A stretch of 64,000 nt of DNA from Rhodoplanes tepidamans (GCF_030813915.1 NZ_JAUSUJ010000021.1:62001-126000), one strand, 5' to 3'; counted from the stretch's first letter, positions 8,713 to 17,805 are shown. Notes: a model not told the origin generated them from the sequence alone. A program made the numbers and translations.

Positions 8713-10101
8713 TCAGGTCTCGGCGGCGAGCCGGTCGAGCCAGCCTTGCGCCTGCGCCCGGACATTGTCGGGGGCGGTGCCGCCATAGCTGGCGCGGCTC
8801 TTCACGGCGCTGTCGACGGTCAGCACATCGAATACCGCGGCCGTGATGCGCGGCTCCACGGCCTGCATGGCGTCGAGCGGAAGCTCCGCGATGTCGAGGC
8901 CGGCCTTCTCGGCGGCCTGGACGATGCGGCCCGTGACGTGGTGGGCGTCGCGGAACGGCATGCCGAGCACCCGAACGAGCCAGTCGGCCAGGTCCGTCGC
9001 GGTGGCGTAGCCGGCCCCGGCGGCGGCGCGCATGCGCGCGGCGTCGGGCGTCATGTCGCGCACCATCCCGGCCATGGCGACGAGCGACAGTTCGAGCGCC
9101 GCGAGGGCGTCCATGGCGCCTTCCTTGTCCTCCTGCATGTCCTTCTGGTAGGCGAGCGGCAGCCCCTTCATCACCATCAGCAGCGCGGTCAGCGACCCGC
9201 AGATGCGGCCGGTCTTGGCCCGCACCAGCTCGGCCGCGTCCGGATTGCGCTTCTGGGGCATGATCGACGAGCCGGTCGTGAACGCGTCGGTCAGCTTCAG
9301 GAAGCCGACCAGCGGCGACGTCCAGATCACGATCTCTTCGGCGAAGCGCGACAGGTGAACCGAGGCGATCGCCGCGGCCGCGAGCGTCTCGAGGACGAAG
9401 TCGCGATCCGAGACGGCATCGAGCGAGTTCGCGGTGGGACGAGAAAAGCCGAGCGCCGCCGCGGTCTTGTGGCGGTCGAGCGGGAACGAGGTGCCGGCCA
9501 GCGCGGCCGAGCCGAGCGGGCACTCGTTGAGCCGCGCCCGAGCGTCGGCGAAGCGGCCGCGGTCGCGGCCCGCCATCTCGACATAGGCGAGCAGGTGGTG
9601 GCCGAACGTCACCGGCTGGGCGGTCTGCAGATGCGTGAAGCCCGGCATCACGGTGTCGGCGTTCGCCAGCGCCTTCTCGGCGAGGGCCTGCTGGTAGTCG
9701 GCCAAGAGCGCGTCGATGCCGTCGATGGCGTCGCGCACGAACAGCTTGAAGTCGGTCGCCACCTGGTCGTTGCGCGACCTGGCCGTGTGCAGCCGGCCGG
9801 CCGGCTCGCCGATCAGCGTCTTGAGCCGCGATTCCACGTTCATGTGGATGTCTTCGAGGGCGCGGCTGAATTCGAAGCTGCCGGCCTCGATCTCGGCCAG
9901 GACGGCGTCGAGCCCCTTGGCGATCGCCTCCGCGTCGGCCGCCGAAATGATGCCCTGATCGGCGAGCATGCCGGCATGCGCCTTGCTCGCAGCGATGTCC
10001 TGCCTGTACAGCTTGCGGTCGAAATCGATCGAGGCATTGATCTCGGCCATGATCGCGGCGGGCTCGCTTTCGAACCGGCCGCCCCACATCTTGTTGCTCA
10101 T
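8713..10101 (-). CDS. argH: Argininosuccinate lyase
   Basis: 462 residues, normal length. Fumarase/aspartase superfamily: the MWGGRF start, [10 protein letters not shown] motif and the signature loop [12 protein letters not shown] with the catalytic Ser are all present, as is THLQTAQPV with the catalytic His. Cleaves argininosuccinate to arginine and fumarate. Divergent from tlpA with only 25 bp between the two starts, so the promoters must overlap the coding starts or each other. Confidence 0.98.
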   Translation of the reverse strand: MSNKMWGGRFESEPAAIMAEINASIDFDRKLYRQDIAASKAHAGMLADQGIISAADAEAIAKGLDAVLAEIEAGSFEFSRALEDIHMNVESRLKTLIGEPAGRLHTARSRNDQVATDFKLFVRDAIDGIDALLADYQQALAEKALANADTVMPGFTHLQTAQPVTFGHHLLAYVEMAGRDRGRFADARARLNECPLGSAALAGTSFPLDRHKTAAALGFSRPTANSLDAVSDRDFVLETLAAAAIASVHLSRFAEEIVIWTSPLVGFLKLTDAFTTGSSIMPQKRNPDAAELVRAKTGRICGSLTALLMVMKGLPLAYQKDMQEDKEGAMDALAALELSLVAMAGMVRDMTPDAARMRAAAGAGYATATDLADWLVRVLGMPFRDAHHVTGRIVQAAEKAGLDIAELPLDAMQAVEPRITAAVFDVLTVDSAVKSRASYGGTAPDNVRAQAQGWLDRLAAET

Positions 10102-10126
10102 TCCGCGTTCCTAGCAGTGTCCGCCC

Positions 10127-10804
10127 ATGGCCGATGATCCCGTGACGACGTCCGAGACCCCGGAGACCGCGCCGCCGCCGCCGCGCCGGCCGCGAAAAGC
10201 CCTGCTGGTCGGGCTCGCGCTCGGCGTCGCCGTCGCGGTCGGCGCCGGGGCGGTATACGGCCTGTCGGGTTTCGGGCGCAATCCGCAGCCTGTCGCCTGC
10301 GCCCCCGCGCTCGATCTCGCCAAGCGCGTCGCGCCGCTCGCCCGCGGCGAGGTGGCGGCCGTGGCCGTCGCCGACACGCCGAGATCCCTGCAGCACCTCG
10401 CCTTTGTGGACGGGACCGGGACCCCGCGGACGCTCGCCGACTGGAAGGGGCGCACCGTGCTCCTCAACCTGTGGGCGACGTGGTGCGTGCCGTGCCGCAA
10501 GGAGATGCCGGCGCTCGACGCCCTCCAACGCCAGGCGGGAAGCGAGCGGTTCGAGGTGGTCGCCGTGAACGTGGACACCCGCAATCCCGACAAGCCGCGG
10601 GTGTGGCTGAAGGAGGTCGGGATCGACGGGCTCGCCTACTACGCGGATCCGAGCGGCAAGGTCCTGCGCGAGCTCGGCGCCTTCGGGTTGCCGACCACCG
10701 TGCTGGTCGACCCGTCGGGCTGCACGGTGGCGACGCTGGCCGGGCCGGCCGAATGGGCGAGCCCGGATGCGCTCGCTCTGGTGAGGGCGGCGCTGGCCCG
10801 CTGA
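10127..10804 (+). CDS. tlpA: Membrane-anchored thiol:disulfide interchange protein TlpA
   Basis: 225 residues. A cytoplasmic Pro-rich start is followed by one membrane helix (about residues 24-48) and a periplasmic thioredoxin-like domain with WATWCVPC (Cys120 and Cys123). A cis-Pro loop is visible at GLPTTVLVD. In Bradyrhizobium TlpA is a periplasmic reductant needed for cytochrome oxidase CuA-site assembly, which fits the aa3 genes at the start of this window. Divergent from argH, the usual arrangement in Rhizobiales. Confidence 0.93.
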   Translation: MADDPVTTSETPETAPPPPRRPRKALLVGLALGVAVAVGAGAVYGLSGFGRNPQPVACAPALDLAKRVAPLARGEVAAVAVADTPRSLQHLAFVDGTGTPRTLADWKGRTVLLNLWATWCVPCRKEMPALDALQRQAGSERFEVVAVNVDTRNPDKPRVWLKEVGIDGLAYYADPSGKVLRELGAFGLPTTVLVDPSGCTVATLAGPAEWASPDALALVRAALAR

Positions 10805-10827
10805 CGGGCCCGTGGCGTCGCCCGTGG

Positions 10828-11460
10828 TCAGTAGACCAGGACGGGCGCCTTCCCGATCAGCGACCGGTCGCCGATCTGGCCGACGAGGAAATCGGCCACG
10901 TCCTCCCGCGAGACGAGCCCGTTGCGCCACTGCTTCTTCTCGACCAGGACGCGGTACTCCCGCGTTCGATGGCCGTTGGTCAGCACCCCGGGGCGGGCGA
11001 TCGTCCAGTCCAGCCCGCTCTCCTTGATCAGCCTCTCCTGGCGGCTCTTGTCGTCGTAGGCGCGGCCGAAGACCAGGACGAACGGCCCGTACTGGATCAG
11101 GTTGATGCTGCTGCGGCTTTCTCCCGCCCCGAACCCGGTGACGCTGATCAGGCGCCGGACGCGATGCGTCTCCATCGCGGCGATCAGGTGCTTCGTCGAT
11201 TCGGAGAAGAGGCGGACCGGCCCGATCATGTCCGCGAGGCCGATGCCCAGCGCCTGGATCACGACGTCCATGCCCTGGACCGCCGCCGCCACGTCGTCGC
11301 GCTTCAACGCATTGCCCCGCACGATCTCCAGCCCGGGGGCGGGCTTGATTCTCGGCGCCGACCGGGCGAAGGCGCGGACCTCGTGCCCGGCAGCCAGCGC
11401 CTGAATCATGGTTTCGAATCCGATGCCCTTGGACGCACCGACGATCAGGACACGGGCCAT
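10828..11460 (-). CDS. NAD(P)-binding Rossmann protein, atypical SDR / NmrA-like
   Basis: 210 residues. N-terminal dinucleotide-binding motif GASKGIG (about residues 8-14) in MARVLIVGASKGIGFE, then alternating beta-alpha segments with DVVIQALG and an LISVTGFGAG stretch, as in NAD(P)H-binding atypical short-chain dehydrogenases that sense or reduce. No classical YxxxK catalytic pair is evident. Substrate unknown. Convergent with tlpA, 23 bp apart. Confidence 0.75.
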   Translation of the reverse strand: MARVLIVGASKGIGFETMIQALAAGHEVRAFARSAPRIKPAPGLEIVRGNALKRDDVAAAVQGMDVVIQALGIGLADMIGPVRLFSESTKHLIAAMETHRVRRLISVTGFGAGESRSSINLIQYGPFVLVFGRAYDDKSRQERLIKESGLDWTIARPGVLTNGHRTREYRVLVEKKQWRNGLVSREDVADFLVGQIGDRSLIGKAPVLVY

Positions 11461-11801
11461 TCCGGGATCCTTCGACTGGACGCAGCGGATCGTGCCGGAC
11501 GCCGCGAGGCGGCGCCTACGGACACCCTGCTGTAATGACGTAGGCGGCCGGTCGGATCACCGCCTGCGCGCCGGACTCCGATCAATTTCACCCGATGCCG
11601 GAACCGGCCGAGGACGTTCCTCCGGCATGCCGGCGGCCTGTGTGCTTCACCGCCTTCGAGAACAAGCGATCCGGTGCGAGCGCACGTCATGCATCGCTCG
11701 GGTCCGTTCGAACACGATGCGTTCTCGAAGAGCCTGACCGCTCCACCGCGGCCAGCGGCGAGCCGGACGCAAGCGCCGGCGGCCGGCCGTCGGCATGGAC
11801 G
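11461..11801. other. 341-bp gap without a supported gene
   Basis: I see no reading frame with believable composition or ribosome site, no tRNA-like fold and no member of the palindrome families found elsewhere. It probably contains the promoter of the Rossmann-protein gene that starts at 11460 and the 3' end region of the small gene at 11802. Confidence 0.5.
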
Positions 11802-12002
11802 CTAGACGGTAATGTCGAGCGCGCGGCCGACGCCGGCGGCGACGTTGGCGAGCCGCTGCCCGTTCTCGGCGGCGGCCTCGACCAGCTTGGCGATGTCGGC
11901 TTCCTGCTGGGCGTTCATCTTCATCATCTTGGCCGCGACGCCGATCTGGGCCTCGCCGGTCCTGGCGCCGATCGCCGCTCCCGCAACTGCCGTGGTGTCC
12001 AT
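11802..12002 (-). CDS. Small alpha-helical protein, possibly YjfB-like putative motility protein
   Basis: 66 residues: MDTTAVAGAAIGARTGEAQ then KMMKMNAQQEADIAKLVEAA. The short N-terminal Met-Asp start, an Ala-rich helix with one AQ, and a central M/K-rich helix recall the YjfB family (small proteins tentatively linked to motility), but the match is by eye only. It lies 70 bp downstream of another small helical protein on the same strand, so the two are likely one operon. No signal peptide or membrane segment. Confidence 0.55.
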   Translation of the reverse strand: MDTTAVAGAAIGARTGEAQIGVAAKMMKMNAQQEADIAKLVEAAAENGQRLANVAAGVGRALDITV

Positions 12003-12072
12003 CGCGTCCCTGCCTTGTTCTGGGCGGCGGCGGCGGCGAGGCCGCGCCGGAGAATGAGAATCGTCGCGACCG

Positions 12073-12330
12073 TCAGGCCGACATGTCGAGCTGCGTCTTG
12101 GCGATCTTGGCCTGCAGCTCCGCCTGGACGCGCACCGCGGCGCGCTTCGCCGCGATCTCGCCCATGCCCGTGCCGAGCGTGGTCGCCGTGTCGGCGAACG
12201 TGTAGCTGACCGCAGCCAGGTTGGCCGCGACGTTGCTGTTGAACGCCTTCTGCTTGGCGCGCCAGTTCGTCACCTGCGAATACGCGGTCGGCGTCGACAC
12301 CCAGTTGAACTGTGACGAGACGATTCCCAT
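12073..12330 (-). CDS. Small helical hypothetical protein
   Basis: 85 residues from the ATG at 12330. After MGIVSSQFNWVSTPTAYSQV the chain is predicted helical and Ala/Gln/Lys-rich, ending KIAKTQLDMSA. Unknown family. A TTAACG-containing stretch lies about 35 bp upstream. Its length, composition and position next to a possible YjfB-like gene suggest a shared, perhaps motility-related, role, but nothing in the sequence proves it. Confidence 0.6.
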   Translation of the reverse strand: MGIVSSQFNWVSTPTAYSQVTNWRAKQKAFNSNVAANLAAVSYTFADTATTLGTGMGEIAAKRAAVRVQAELQAKIAKTQLDMSA

Positions 12331-12413
12331 CGGTCCGCTCCTCGGCCGGAATCCTAGGCGTCCGGCCGTTAACGAACCGTCACCAGGCGCGAGAAGACCG
12401 CGGGGCAGCCCTG

Positions 12414-13001
12414 CTATTTCACCACGCCCGAAACGCAGCACGGGCGCTTGCGGGGCGCCGGAATGCGGCTCTTGAGGTAGCAGCGCGGGGCCGGGCCGAC
12501 ATAGCCGGCGCGCAGGAATGTCCACGCCCGGCAGCGGCTCTCGCCCTCGCAGGCGGCCTTGCAGGTCTGCCAGGAGGCGTCGGCGGTGAGGTCGAGGGTC
12601 TGGTAGTCGCCGCCGGCCCGGTCGATGCCGATCTCGGCGCCGCCGTCGTTCGATTCGATCACTCCGGCGCCCTTGACGCCGGAGGCGCAGCAGGGGTCGG
12701 CGACCCGGGGCTGCACCTGGGCCTTGAGCCGGCAGACGGCGCCGTGCTCGGCGGTCGGATAGGCGAAGCTCCAGGCCCGGCAGCGGCCGTCGCGCTCGCA
12801 GCGGGCGGCGCAGACGGCCGGATCGGCGTTGCGGACTGCGAAGGTCGAATAGTCGCTGCCCGGCCGGTCCCAGCCGACCTGGGCGCCGGCGGGACGGTCG
12901 GCCCACGCCAGCAGGGCGAGAGCGACGGCGGCGGCGAGACCGAGAAGACCGCAGCGGCGGGCGGACAGACGGGAAACGGCCGACACTGTGCCTCGCGTCA
13001 T
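12414..13001 (-). CDS. Secreted protein with two tandem PAN/Apple-like domains
   Basis: 195 residues. A signal/anchor helix (about 19-36) is followed by two homologous Cys-rich modules: residues about 43-110 (WDRPGSDY, CAARCERDGRCRAWSF, DPCCASGV) and about 125-193 (IDRAGGDY, CKAACEGESRCRAWTF, RPCCVSGV). The Cys pattern and the C-RAW-(S/T)F core are those of PAN domains, which bind proteins or carbohydrates outside the cytoplasm. The internal duplication is obvious. Function unknown; probably a periplasmic or surface binding protein. Single gene with no evident partner. Confidence 0.8.
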   Translation of the reverse strand: MTRGTVSAVSRLSARRCGLLGLAAAVALALLAWADRPAGAQVGWDRPGSDYSTFAVRNADPAVCAARCERDGRCRAWSFAYPTAEHGAVCRLKAQVQPRVADPCCASGVKGAGVIESNDGGAEIGIDRAGGDYQTLDLTADASWQTCKAACEGESRCRAWTFLRAGYVGPAPRCYLKSRIPAPRKRPCCVSGVVK

Positions 13002-13120
13002 CGTCGGTCGCCCCGCTCGAAGGCCATGACTCGCCCGGCTGCTCCGGGTCGAGATCTAGCGCAAATGCCGTCGGCCGAACAGGCGGCCCGGCCGCGGGAG
13101 GCGGGGCGCCGCCGTGCCGC

Positions 13121-13594
13121 TCAGGCGGTCAGCGGCACCACCGTGGCGCCGAGCGCGCCGACGAGATCGGCCGGCTTCATCTCGACCTGCAGGCCGCGGC
13201 GGCCCCCGTTCAGCACCACGGTCGGATGTTCGAGGGCCGTCTGCTCGACGAAAACGCGAACACGTTTCTTCTGGCCGAAGGGCGAGATGCCGCCGACGTG
13301 GTAGCCGGTGATCCGCTCGGCCTCGGCGGGCGGCAGCATGTCGGCGTGCTTCGCCCCGGCCGCGGCCGCGAGCTTCTTGAGGCTGACCTCGTGGTCGGAC
13401 GGCAGGACGACGCAGACCGGCTCGCGATCGGCCCGCGCCATCAGCGTCTTGAGGACCCGGGCCGGATCCAGGCCGAGCGCCTCGGCCGCCTGCAGACCGA
13501 TGCGCGGGGCGTCCGGATCGTAGTCGTACTCGCGCAGCGAGAAGGCGATTCCCGCTTTCTCCAGGGCCTGGGTGGCCGGCGTTCCCTTCGCCAT
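13121..13594 (-). CDS. ybaK: YbaK/EbsC-type Cys-tRNA(Pro) deacylase
   Basis: 157 residues from the ATG at 13594 (MAKGTPATQAL). The family core is visible: LREYDYDP, the LKTLMARADREPVCVVLP strand-helix, the HEVSLKKLAAAAG segment with the conserved lysine, and the GYHVGGISPFGQKKR motif. YbaK hydrolyses Cys-tRNA(Pro) misacylated by prolyl-tRNA synthetase. Starts 25 bp past the gshA stop on the same strand, so likely cotranscribed with gshA. Confidence 0.93.
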   Translation of the reverse strand: MAKGTPATQALEKAGIAFSLREYDYDPDAPRIGLQAAEALGLDPARVLKTLMARADREPVCVVLPSDHEVSLKKLAAAAGAKHADMLPPAEAERITGYHVGGISPFGQKKRVRVFVEQTALEHPTVVLNGGRRGLQVEMKPADLVGALGATVVPLTA

Positions 13595-13619
13595 GCTGTC
13601 CCCCGACGAGATGCGTGCG

Positions 13620-14990
13620 TCAGTAGGCGTACTCGTTGAACACCGGGTCGACCGAGCCGCCCCAGGCGCCGTGGAACTTGTCCAGCAGTTCCTCGGCCGG
13701 GGTGCGGCCGCGCTCGGCGATCTGCTCGAGCGGCGCCAGGTAGCGTGTCTCGTCGCGCCCCATCCAGTCCTGCCGGTTCCGCCGCGCCAGACCGGCACGG
13801 GCGAGCGCCAGGGCTTCGCGTGCCAGCGCGAGCACGCTGCGGCCGGCGATCGTCGCGGCGAAGCCGAGCCGCGGCACCTCGTCGCGAAGCATCTGGCGCT
13901 CCTCGGCGGTCCAGCCCTTCACGATCTCCCAGGCTGCGTCCAGATTGGCGTCGTCGTAGAGCAGGCCGACCCAGAAGGCCGGCAGCGACGGTAGGCTCCG
14001 CCACGGCACCGCGTCGGATCCGCGCATCTCGAGGTATCGCTTGAGCCGCACCTCGGGAAAGATCGTCGAGATATGGTTCGCCCAGTCCGACAGGGTGGGG
14101 CGCTCGCCCGGCAGCTCGGCCAGCTTGCCGTCCAGGAGGTCACGGAAGGAGCGTCCCGCGACGTCGATGTAGCGGTCGCCGCGCTTGACGAAGTACATCG
14201 GCACGTCGAGCGCGTAGTCGACCCAGCGCTCGTAGCCCATGCCGGGTTCGAACGCCCAGGGCAGCATGCCGGAGCGGTCGGCGTCGGTGTCGCGCCAGAT
14301 CTCGGAGCGGAACGAGAGAAAGCCGTTCGGCTTGCCCTCGGTGAACGGCGAGTTGGCGAACAGGGCGGTCGCTATCGGCTGCAGCGCCAGAGAGACGCGC
14401 AGCTTCTTCACCATGTCGGCTTCCGACGAGAAGTCGAGATTGGTCTGCACCGTGCACGTCCGGTACATCATGTCGAGGCCGAGCCTGCCGACCTTCGGCA
14501 TGTAGCTCGTCATGATGCGGTAGCGGCCCTTCGGCATCACCGCCATCTCGGTGCGGGTCCAGGTCGGCGCCATGCCGAGGCCGAGGAACCCGATGCCGAG
14601 CGGCGCCGCCACCTCGCGCAGCTGGGCGAGATGCGCCTGCAGCTCCGAGCAGGTCTGGTGGATGGTCTCCTCGGGCGCGCCGGAGAGCTCGAACTGGCCG
14701 CCGGGCTCGAGCGAGATCGCGCCGCCCTTGGTGACGTCGACGAGCCCGATGATGTGGCCCGCCTCCATGATCGGCTCCCAGCCGAGAATCATCTGCATGC
14801 CCTCGAGCAGGGCACGGATGCCGCGCGGGCCCTCGTAGGGCAGCGGCTCGTGGCGGGCGATCGTGAACGGGAACTTTTCGTGCTCGGTGCCGATCCGGAA
14901 CCGGTCCTTCGGCTTCTCGCCGGCTGCGAACCACGCGACCAGCTCGTCACGCGACTGGAGCGGCGTCATATCGATCACGTCACGAGCCAT
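13620..14990 (-). CDS. gshA: Glutamate-cysteine ligase (plant/alphaproteobacterial type)
   Basis: 456 residues from the ATG at 14990. The N-terminal FRIGTEHEKF signature, SLEPGGQFELSG and the TCTVQTNLDF stretch identify the glutamate-cysteine ligase class found in plants and alphaproteobacteria. Makes gamma-glutamylcysteine, the first step of glutathione synthesis in the cytoplasm. Followed 25 bp later by ybaK. A ChaC-like glutathione-degrading enzyme is encoded further along in this window (42664-43278). Confidence 0.96.
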   Translation of the reverse strand: MARDVIDMTPLQSRDELVAWFAAGEKPKDRFRIGTEHEKFPFTIARHEPLPYEGPRGIRALLEGMQMILGWEPIMEAGHIIGLVDVTKGGAISLEPGGQFELSGAPEETIHQTCSELQAHLAQLREVAAPLGIGFLGLGMAPTWTRTEMAVMPKGRYRIMTSYMPKVGRLGLDMMYRTCTVQTNLDFSSEADMVKKLRVSLALQPIATALFANSPFTEGKPNGFLSFRSEIWRDTDADRSGMLPWAFEPGMGYERWVDYALDVPMYFVKRGDRYIDVAGRSFRDLLDGKLAELPGERPTLSDWANHISTIFPEVRLKRYLEMRGSDAVPWRSLPSLPAFWVGLLYDDANLDAAWEIVKGWTAEERQMLRDEVPRLGFAATIAGRSVLALAREALALARAGLARRNRQDWMGRDETRYLAPLEQIAERGRTPAEELLDKFHGAWGGSVDPVFNEYAY

Positions 14991-15145
14991 GGAACGTCCC
15001 GGTGGGCAGAGGCGCGGCGACCTTACACACCCCGGACGAAAGAGCAACGTGCCGGAGCTGCACCCTTTTTCGGGGTTGCATGCCGGCCGGACCGCCCACC
15101 TCGCGGCGCGGCCCGGCCGGGCGCCGCAAGGTAACCGCATTTCCG

Positions 15146-15159
15146 GGAAAAATTTTTCC
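15146..15159. promoter_or_regulatory. Perfect 14-bp palindrome between gshA and a lipoprotein gene
   Basis: GGAAAAATTTTTCC, flanked by CCG/CGG, is an A/T island in very GC-rich DNA between two divergent genes. It could be a regulator site or an upstream promoter element for the lipoprotein at 15199; a TGTGCTAGAC stretch (15171-15180) downstream of it looks like an extended -10 box. Evidence is pattern only. Confidence 0.35.
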
Positions 15160-15198
15160 GGCCCGAAACTTGTGCTAGACGGGACCGATCGAGACCGG

Positions 15199-15663
15199 AT
15201 GAAGCGGAGCAGCGAGCCGATCGTGACGCGTGCGAGACAGGACCGGCCTGTGTCCCGCCCGGCGGCGGCGCGCCGCCGTGCGCCGTGCGTATCGGCGGTC
15301 GTTCTGCTGGCCGGCGCCCTGCTCGGCGGATGCGCCCAGAATCTCGACCTCGGCATCCTCTACGCGGCACCCGGCAAGTACGACTATCTCCGCTGCCAGG
15401 ATCTGCCCGCCCGGCTCGCCGGCGCGGTCGCCCGCGAGAAGCAGCTCAACGACCTCATCGCCCGCGCCAACCAGGAGCCGGGCGGCCAGGTGGTCAGCAC
15501 CGCCGCCTACTCGGCCGACCTCGCCCAGGCCCGCGCCGAGCAGAAGATGCTGCGCCAGACCGCCGTGGACAAGAACTGCGGCTCGATCGAGCCCGGCGCC
15601 CCGGCGCCGGCGGGAGCAGCGGCACCGGCACCCGCGCCTGCCGCCGTGCAGCAGCGGCGGTGA
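15199..15663 (+). CDS. Lipoprotein of unknown function
   Basis: 154 residues. The N-terminus has an Arg-rich start and a hydrophobic stretch ending in lipobox LLGGC (Cys at about residue 46); the twin Arg cluster RRR precedes it. The mature part has a conserved-looking Y-L-x-C-Q-D-L segment, a charged helical region (AREKQLNDLIARA) and an Ala/Pro-rich tail. A second Cys pair, in YLRCQD and KNCGS, may form a disulfide. Not assignable to a known family by eye; similar lipoproteins occur in Bradyrhizobium relatives. Divergent from gshA and convergent with metW. Confidence 0.7.
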   Translation: MKRSSEPIVTRARQDRPVSRPAAARRRAPCVSAVVLLAGALLGGCAQNLDLGILYAAPGKYDYLRCQDLPARLAGAVAREKQLNDLIARANQEPGGQVVSTAAYSADLAQARAEQKMLRQTAVDKNCGSIEPGAPAPAGAAAPAPAPAAVQQRR

Positions 15664-15718
15664 GATCGAGGCCCGTCTTCCGGGCTCGCCGCTGCGCGGC
15701 ACCCCGGAAGGGCCGCGG

Positions 15719-16378
15719 TCAGGGCTTGCGGCTCAGCAGGAACACCGCCTGCTCGCCGAACAGGTTCCAGAACCACCAGGGGGCGTCGATCTTCAGGGCC
15801 GTGCCCCACGGGTCGAGCGCGACGGCGCGCTCCATGCGGGCGCCGACCAGCGCGCACATGTCGTTGAAGTCCTTGATGGTGCAGAAGTGGATGTTGGGCG
15901 TGTCGTACCACGTCTCGGGCAGGTTCGCGGTGCGCGGCATGCGGCCGTAGAACAGGAGCTGCAGGCGGATGCGCCAGTGGCCGAAGTTCGGGAACGACAC
16001 GATGGCGTGCCGGCCGATCCGCAGCATGTGCTCGATCACGTCACGCGGCCGCCGCGTCGCCTGCAGGGTCTGTGACAGGATCACATAGTCGAAGGCGTCG
16101 TCCGGATAGCTGGCGAGATCGGTGTCGGCGTCGCCCTGCACGACGGCGAGACCCTTGGCGACGCACTCGTTGACGCCCTCGCGCGACAATTCGATGCCCC
16201 GCCCGTCGACCCCACGCGCCTCCAGGAGGCGCAGGAGCTCGCCGTCGCCACAGCCGACGTCGAGGACGCGGGAGCCCGGCTCGACCATCTCCGACACCTG
16301 GAGCAGGTCGACGCGGGCGCCGCCCGGGCCGCGGACGGTCTCGGCCATGGTGAGGTCGCGCGGCGCGCGGGACAGCAT
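15719..16378 (-). CDS. metW: Methionine biosynthesis protein MetW
   Basis: 219 residues; the frame could start at the adjacent GTG 16381 or the ATG 16348. SAM-methyltransferase-like fold with VLDVGCGDGELL (motif I) and the MetW-typical LSQTLQATRRP and FPNFGHWRIR segments. MetW works with MetX in acetyl-/succinyl-homoserine synthesis in proteobacteria that lack MetA. It starts about 40 bp after the metX stop and is surely in the metXW operon. Confidence 0.95.
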   Translation of the reverse strand: MLSRAPRDLTMAETVRGPGGARVDLLQVSEMVEPGSRVLDVGCGDGELLRLLEARGVDGRGIELSREGVNECVAKGLAVVQGDADTDLASYPDDAFDYVILSQTLQATRRPRDVIEHMLRIGRHAIVSFPNFGHWRIRLQLLFYGRMPRTANLPETWYDTPNIHFCTIKDFNDMCALVGARMERAVALDPWGTALKIDAPWWFWNLFGEQAVFLLSRKP

Positions 16379-16421
16379 CACGGCGACATCCTCACGATAC
16401 GATCCTCACAGCGATCTCTCC

Positions 16422-17624
16422 TCACCTGACGATGCCCCGGGCGCGGCCGGCCGAATCGAGGAAGCCGCGCACGATCCCGAGCAGCTCCGGCTCGTCGAGC
16501 AGGAAGGCGTCGTGGCCCTTGTCGGTCTCGATCTCGGCGAACGAGACACGGGCCCCACCGGCGTTCAGCGCGTGCACCACGGCGCGCGACTCCGAGGTCG
16601 GGAACAGCCAGTCGCTGGTGAAGGAGATCACGCAGAAGCGCGTGCGGGTGCCCTTGAAGGCCTTGGCCAGCACGCCGCCGTGATCGGCGGCGAGATCGAA
16701 GTAGTCCATGGCCCGGGTGAGATAGAGATAGCTGTTGGCGTCGAAGCGCTCGACGAAGGTCGAGCCCTGGTGGCGGAGATAGCTCTCCACCTCGAAATCG
16801 GCCTCGAACGAGAAGGTCGGGTTCTCGCGGTCCTGGAACCGGCGGCCGAACTTCCGGTGCAGCGCCGTGTCGGACAGATAGGTGATGTGGGCGCCCATGC
16901 GGGCCACCGAAAGGCCGCGCCGCGGGCTGGTGCCTTCGACGAAATAACGGCCGTTCCGCCATTCCGGGTCGGCCATCACGGCCTGCCGGCCGACCTCGTG
17001 GAAGGCGATGTTCTGGGCCGAATGGCGCGTCGCGGTGGCGATCGGCAGCGCCGAGAAGACACGCTCCGGATAGCTCGAGCACCATTCGAGAACCTGCATG
17101 CCGCCCATCGACCCGCCGACCACGGCGAACAGCGAGTCGATGCCGAGATGGTCGAGCAGCATGGTCTGGGCCCGCACCATGTCCTTGATGGTGATGACCG
17201 GGAAGTCGAGCCCGTAGGGTTCGCCGGTCAGCGGGTTGGTCGAGGAGGGCCCCGACGTGCCCATGCAGCCGCCGACCACGTTCGAGCAGATGACGAAGTA
17301 GCGGTCGGTGTCGATCGGCCGCCCGGGGCCGACCATGATGTCCCACCAGCCGCCCTTGCCGGTCACCGGATGAACGTTGGCGACGTGCTGGTCGCCGGTC
17401 AGCGCGTGGCAGATCAGGACGGCGTTGCTCTTCTCGGCGTCGAGGCTGCCATAGGTCTGGTAGGCGATCTGGAACGGCGAGAACGCCACGCCGCAATCGA
17501 GCTGCAGCGGCTTGCGATGGTCGAACACGGCGAGCTGCGAGCGCGGATGGTCGGCTTCGCGCACGAGAACCGGCAGCTTGGTCTCGGCCTTCTTCGTCTC
17601 GGCCTTGGCGGGGGTCGTGCTCAT
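16422..17624 (-). CDS. metX: Homoserine O-acyltransferase (MetX family)
   Basis: 400 residues. Alpha/beta hydrolase with CHALTGDQH, the nucleophile elbow GGSMGGMQ (Ser172), and C-terminal Asp/His of the triad in SDWLFPT and [10 protein letters not shown]. Acylates homoserine for methionine synthesis; the acyl donor (acetyl- or succinyl-CoA) cannot be read from the motifs I can see. First gene of metXW, preceded by a consensus sigma-70 promoter and an approximately 147-nt GC-rich leader likely to be structured. Confidence 0.96.
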   Translation of the reverse strand: MSTTPAKAETKKAETKLPVLVREADHPRSQLAVFDHRKPLQLDCGVAFSPFQIAYQTYGSLDAEKSNAVLICHALTGDQHVANVHPVTGKGGWWDIMVGPGRPIDTDRYFVICSNVVGGCMGTSGPSSTNPLTGEPYGLDFPVITIKDMVRAQTMLLDHLGIDSLFAVVGGSMGGMQVLEWCSSYPERVFSALPIATATRHSAQNIAFHEVGRQAVMADPEWRNGRYFVEGTSPRRGLSVARMGAHITYLSDTALHRKFGRRFQDRENPTFSFEADFEVESYLRHQGSTFVERFDANSYLYLTRAMDYFDLAADHGGVLAKAFKGTRTRFCVISFTSDWLFPTSESRAVVHALNAGGARVSFAEIETDKGHDAFLLDEPELLGIVRGFLDSAGRARGIVR

Positions 17625-17771
17625 CGCGGTGGGGACGGGCCTCCCGAGGATGTCGCACCCGAGGGGTGCCCGCCCGGGTGTCGCAACTGGTCGAGCCGGC
17701 CATGGTCGGCGGAAACCGGGGTTTCGGCAACCGGATTCCGCCGCCGCGCGGCGCCCGGACGCGACACGGGC
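17625..17771 (-). promoter_or_regulatory. Structured 5' leader of metXW, candidate cis-regulatory RNA
   Basis: Read on the minus strand from the predicted start site, the leader opens with CCCGG-CCC-GTGTCGC. These pair with GCGACAC-CCGGG further down, closing a roughly 100-nt domain. Inside is a GGCGGAA/TTCCGCC hairpin. Just before the coding region a GCACCCCTCGGGTGC hairpin and a second GCGACA copy could compete with the closing stem. I could not match it to SAM-II, SAM-I or SAH riboswitch consensus sequences. Because the gene is methionine-related, ligand control is a reasonable but unproven idea. Confidence 0.4.
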
Positions 17772-17777
17772 CGGGCT

Positions 17778-17805
17778 TAAATAGGGCGGAGCGGCGTCCT
17801 GTCAA
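17778..17805 (-). promoter_or_regulatory. Sigma-70 type promoter for metXW
   Basis: On the minus strand a perfect TTGACA (17805-17800) is followed after 16 bp by TATTTA (17783-17778). This is the best consensus promoter noticed in the window and places the start of transcription near 17771. Confidence 0.65.

Noticed and set aside
17625-17771. SAM-II riboswitch at metX
   Set aside because: The conserved SAM-II core was not seen. Kept only as an unclassified structured leader.
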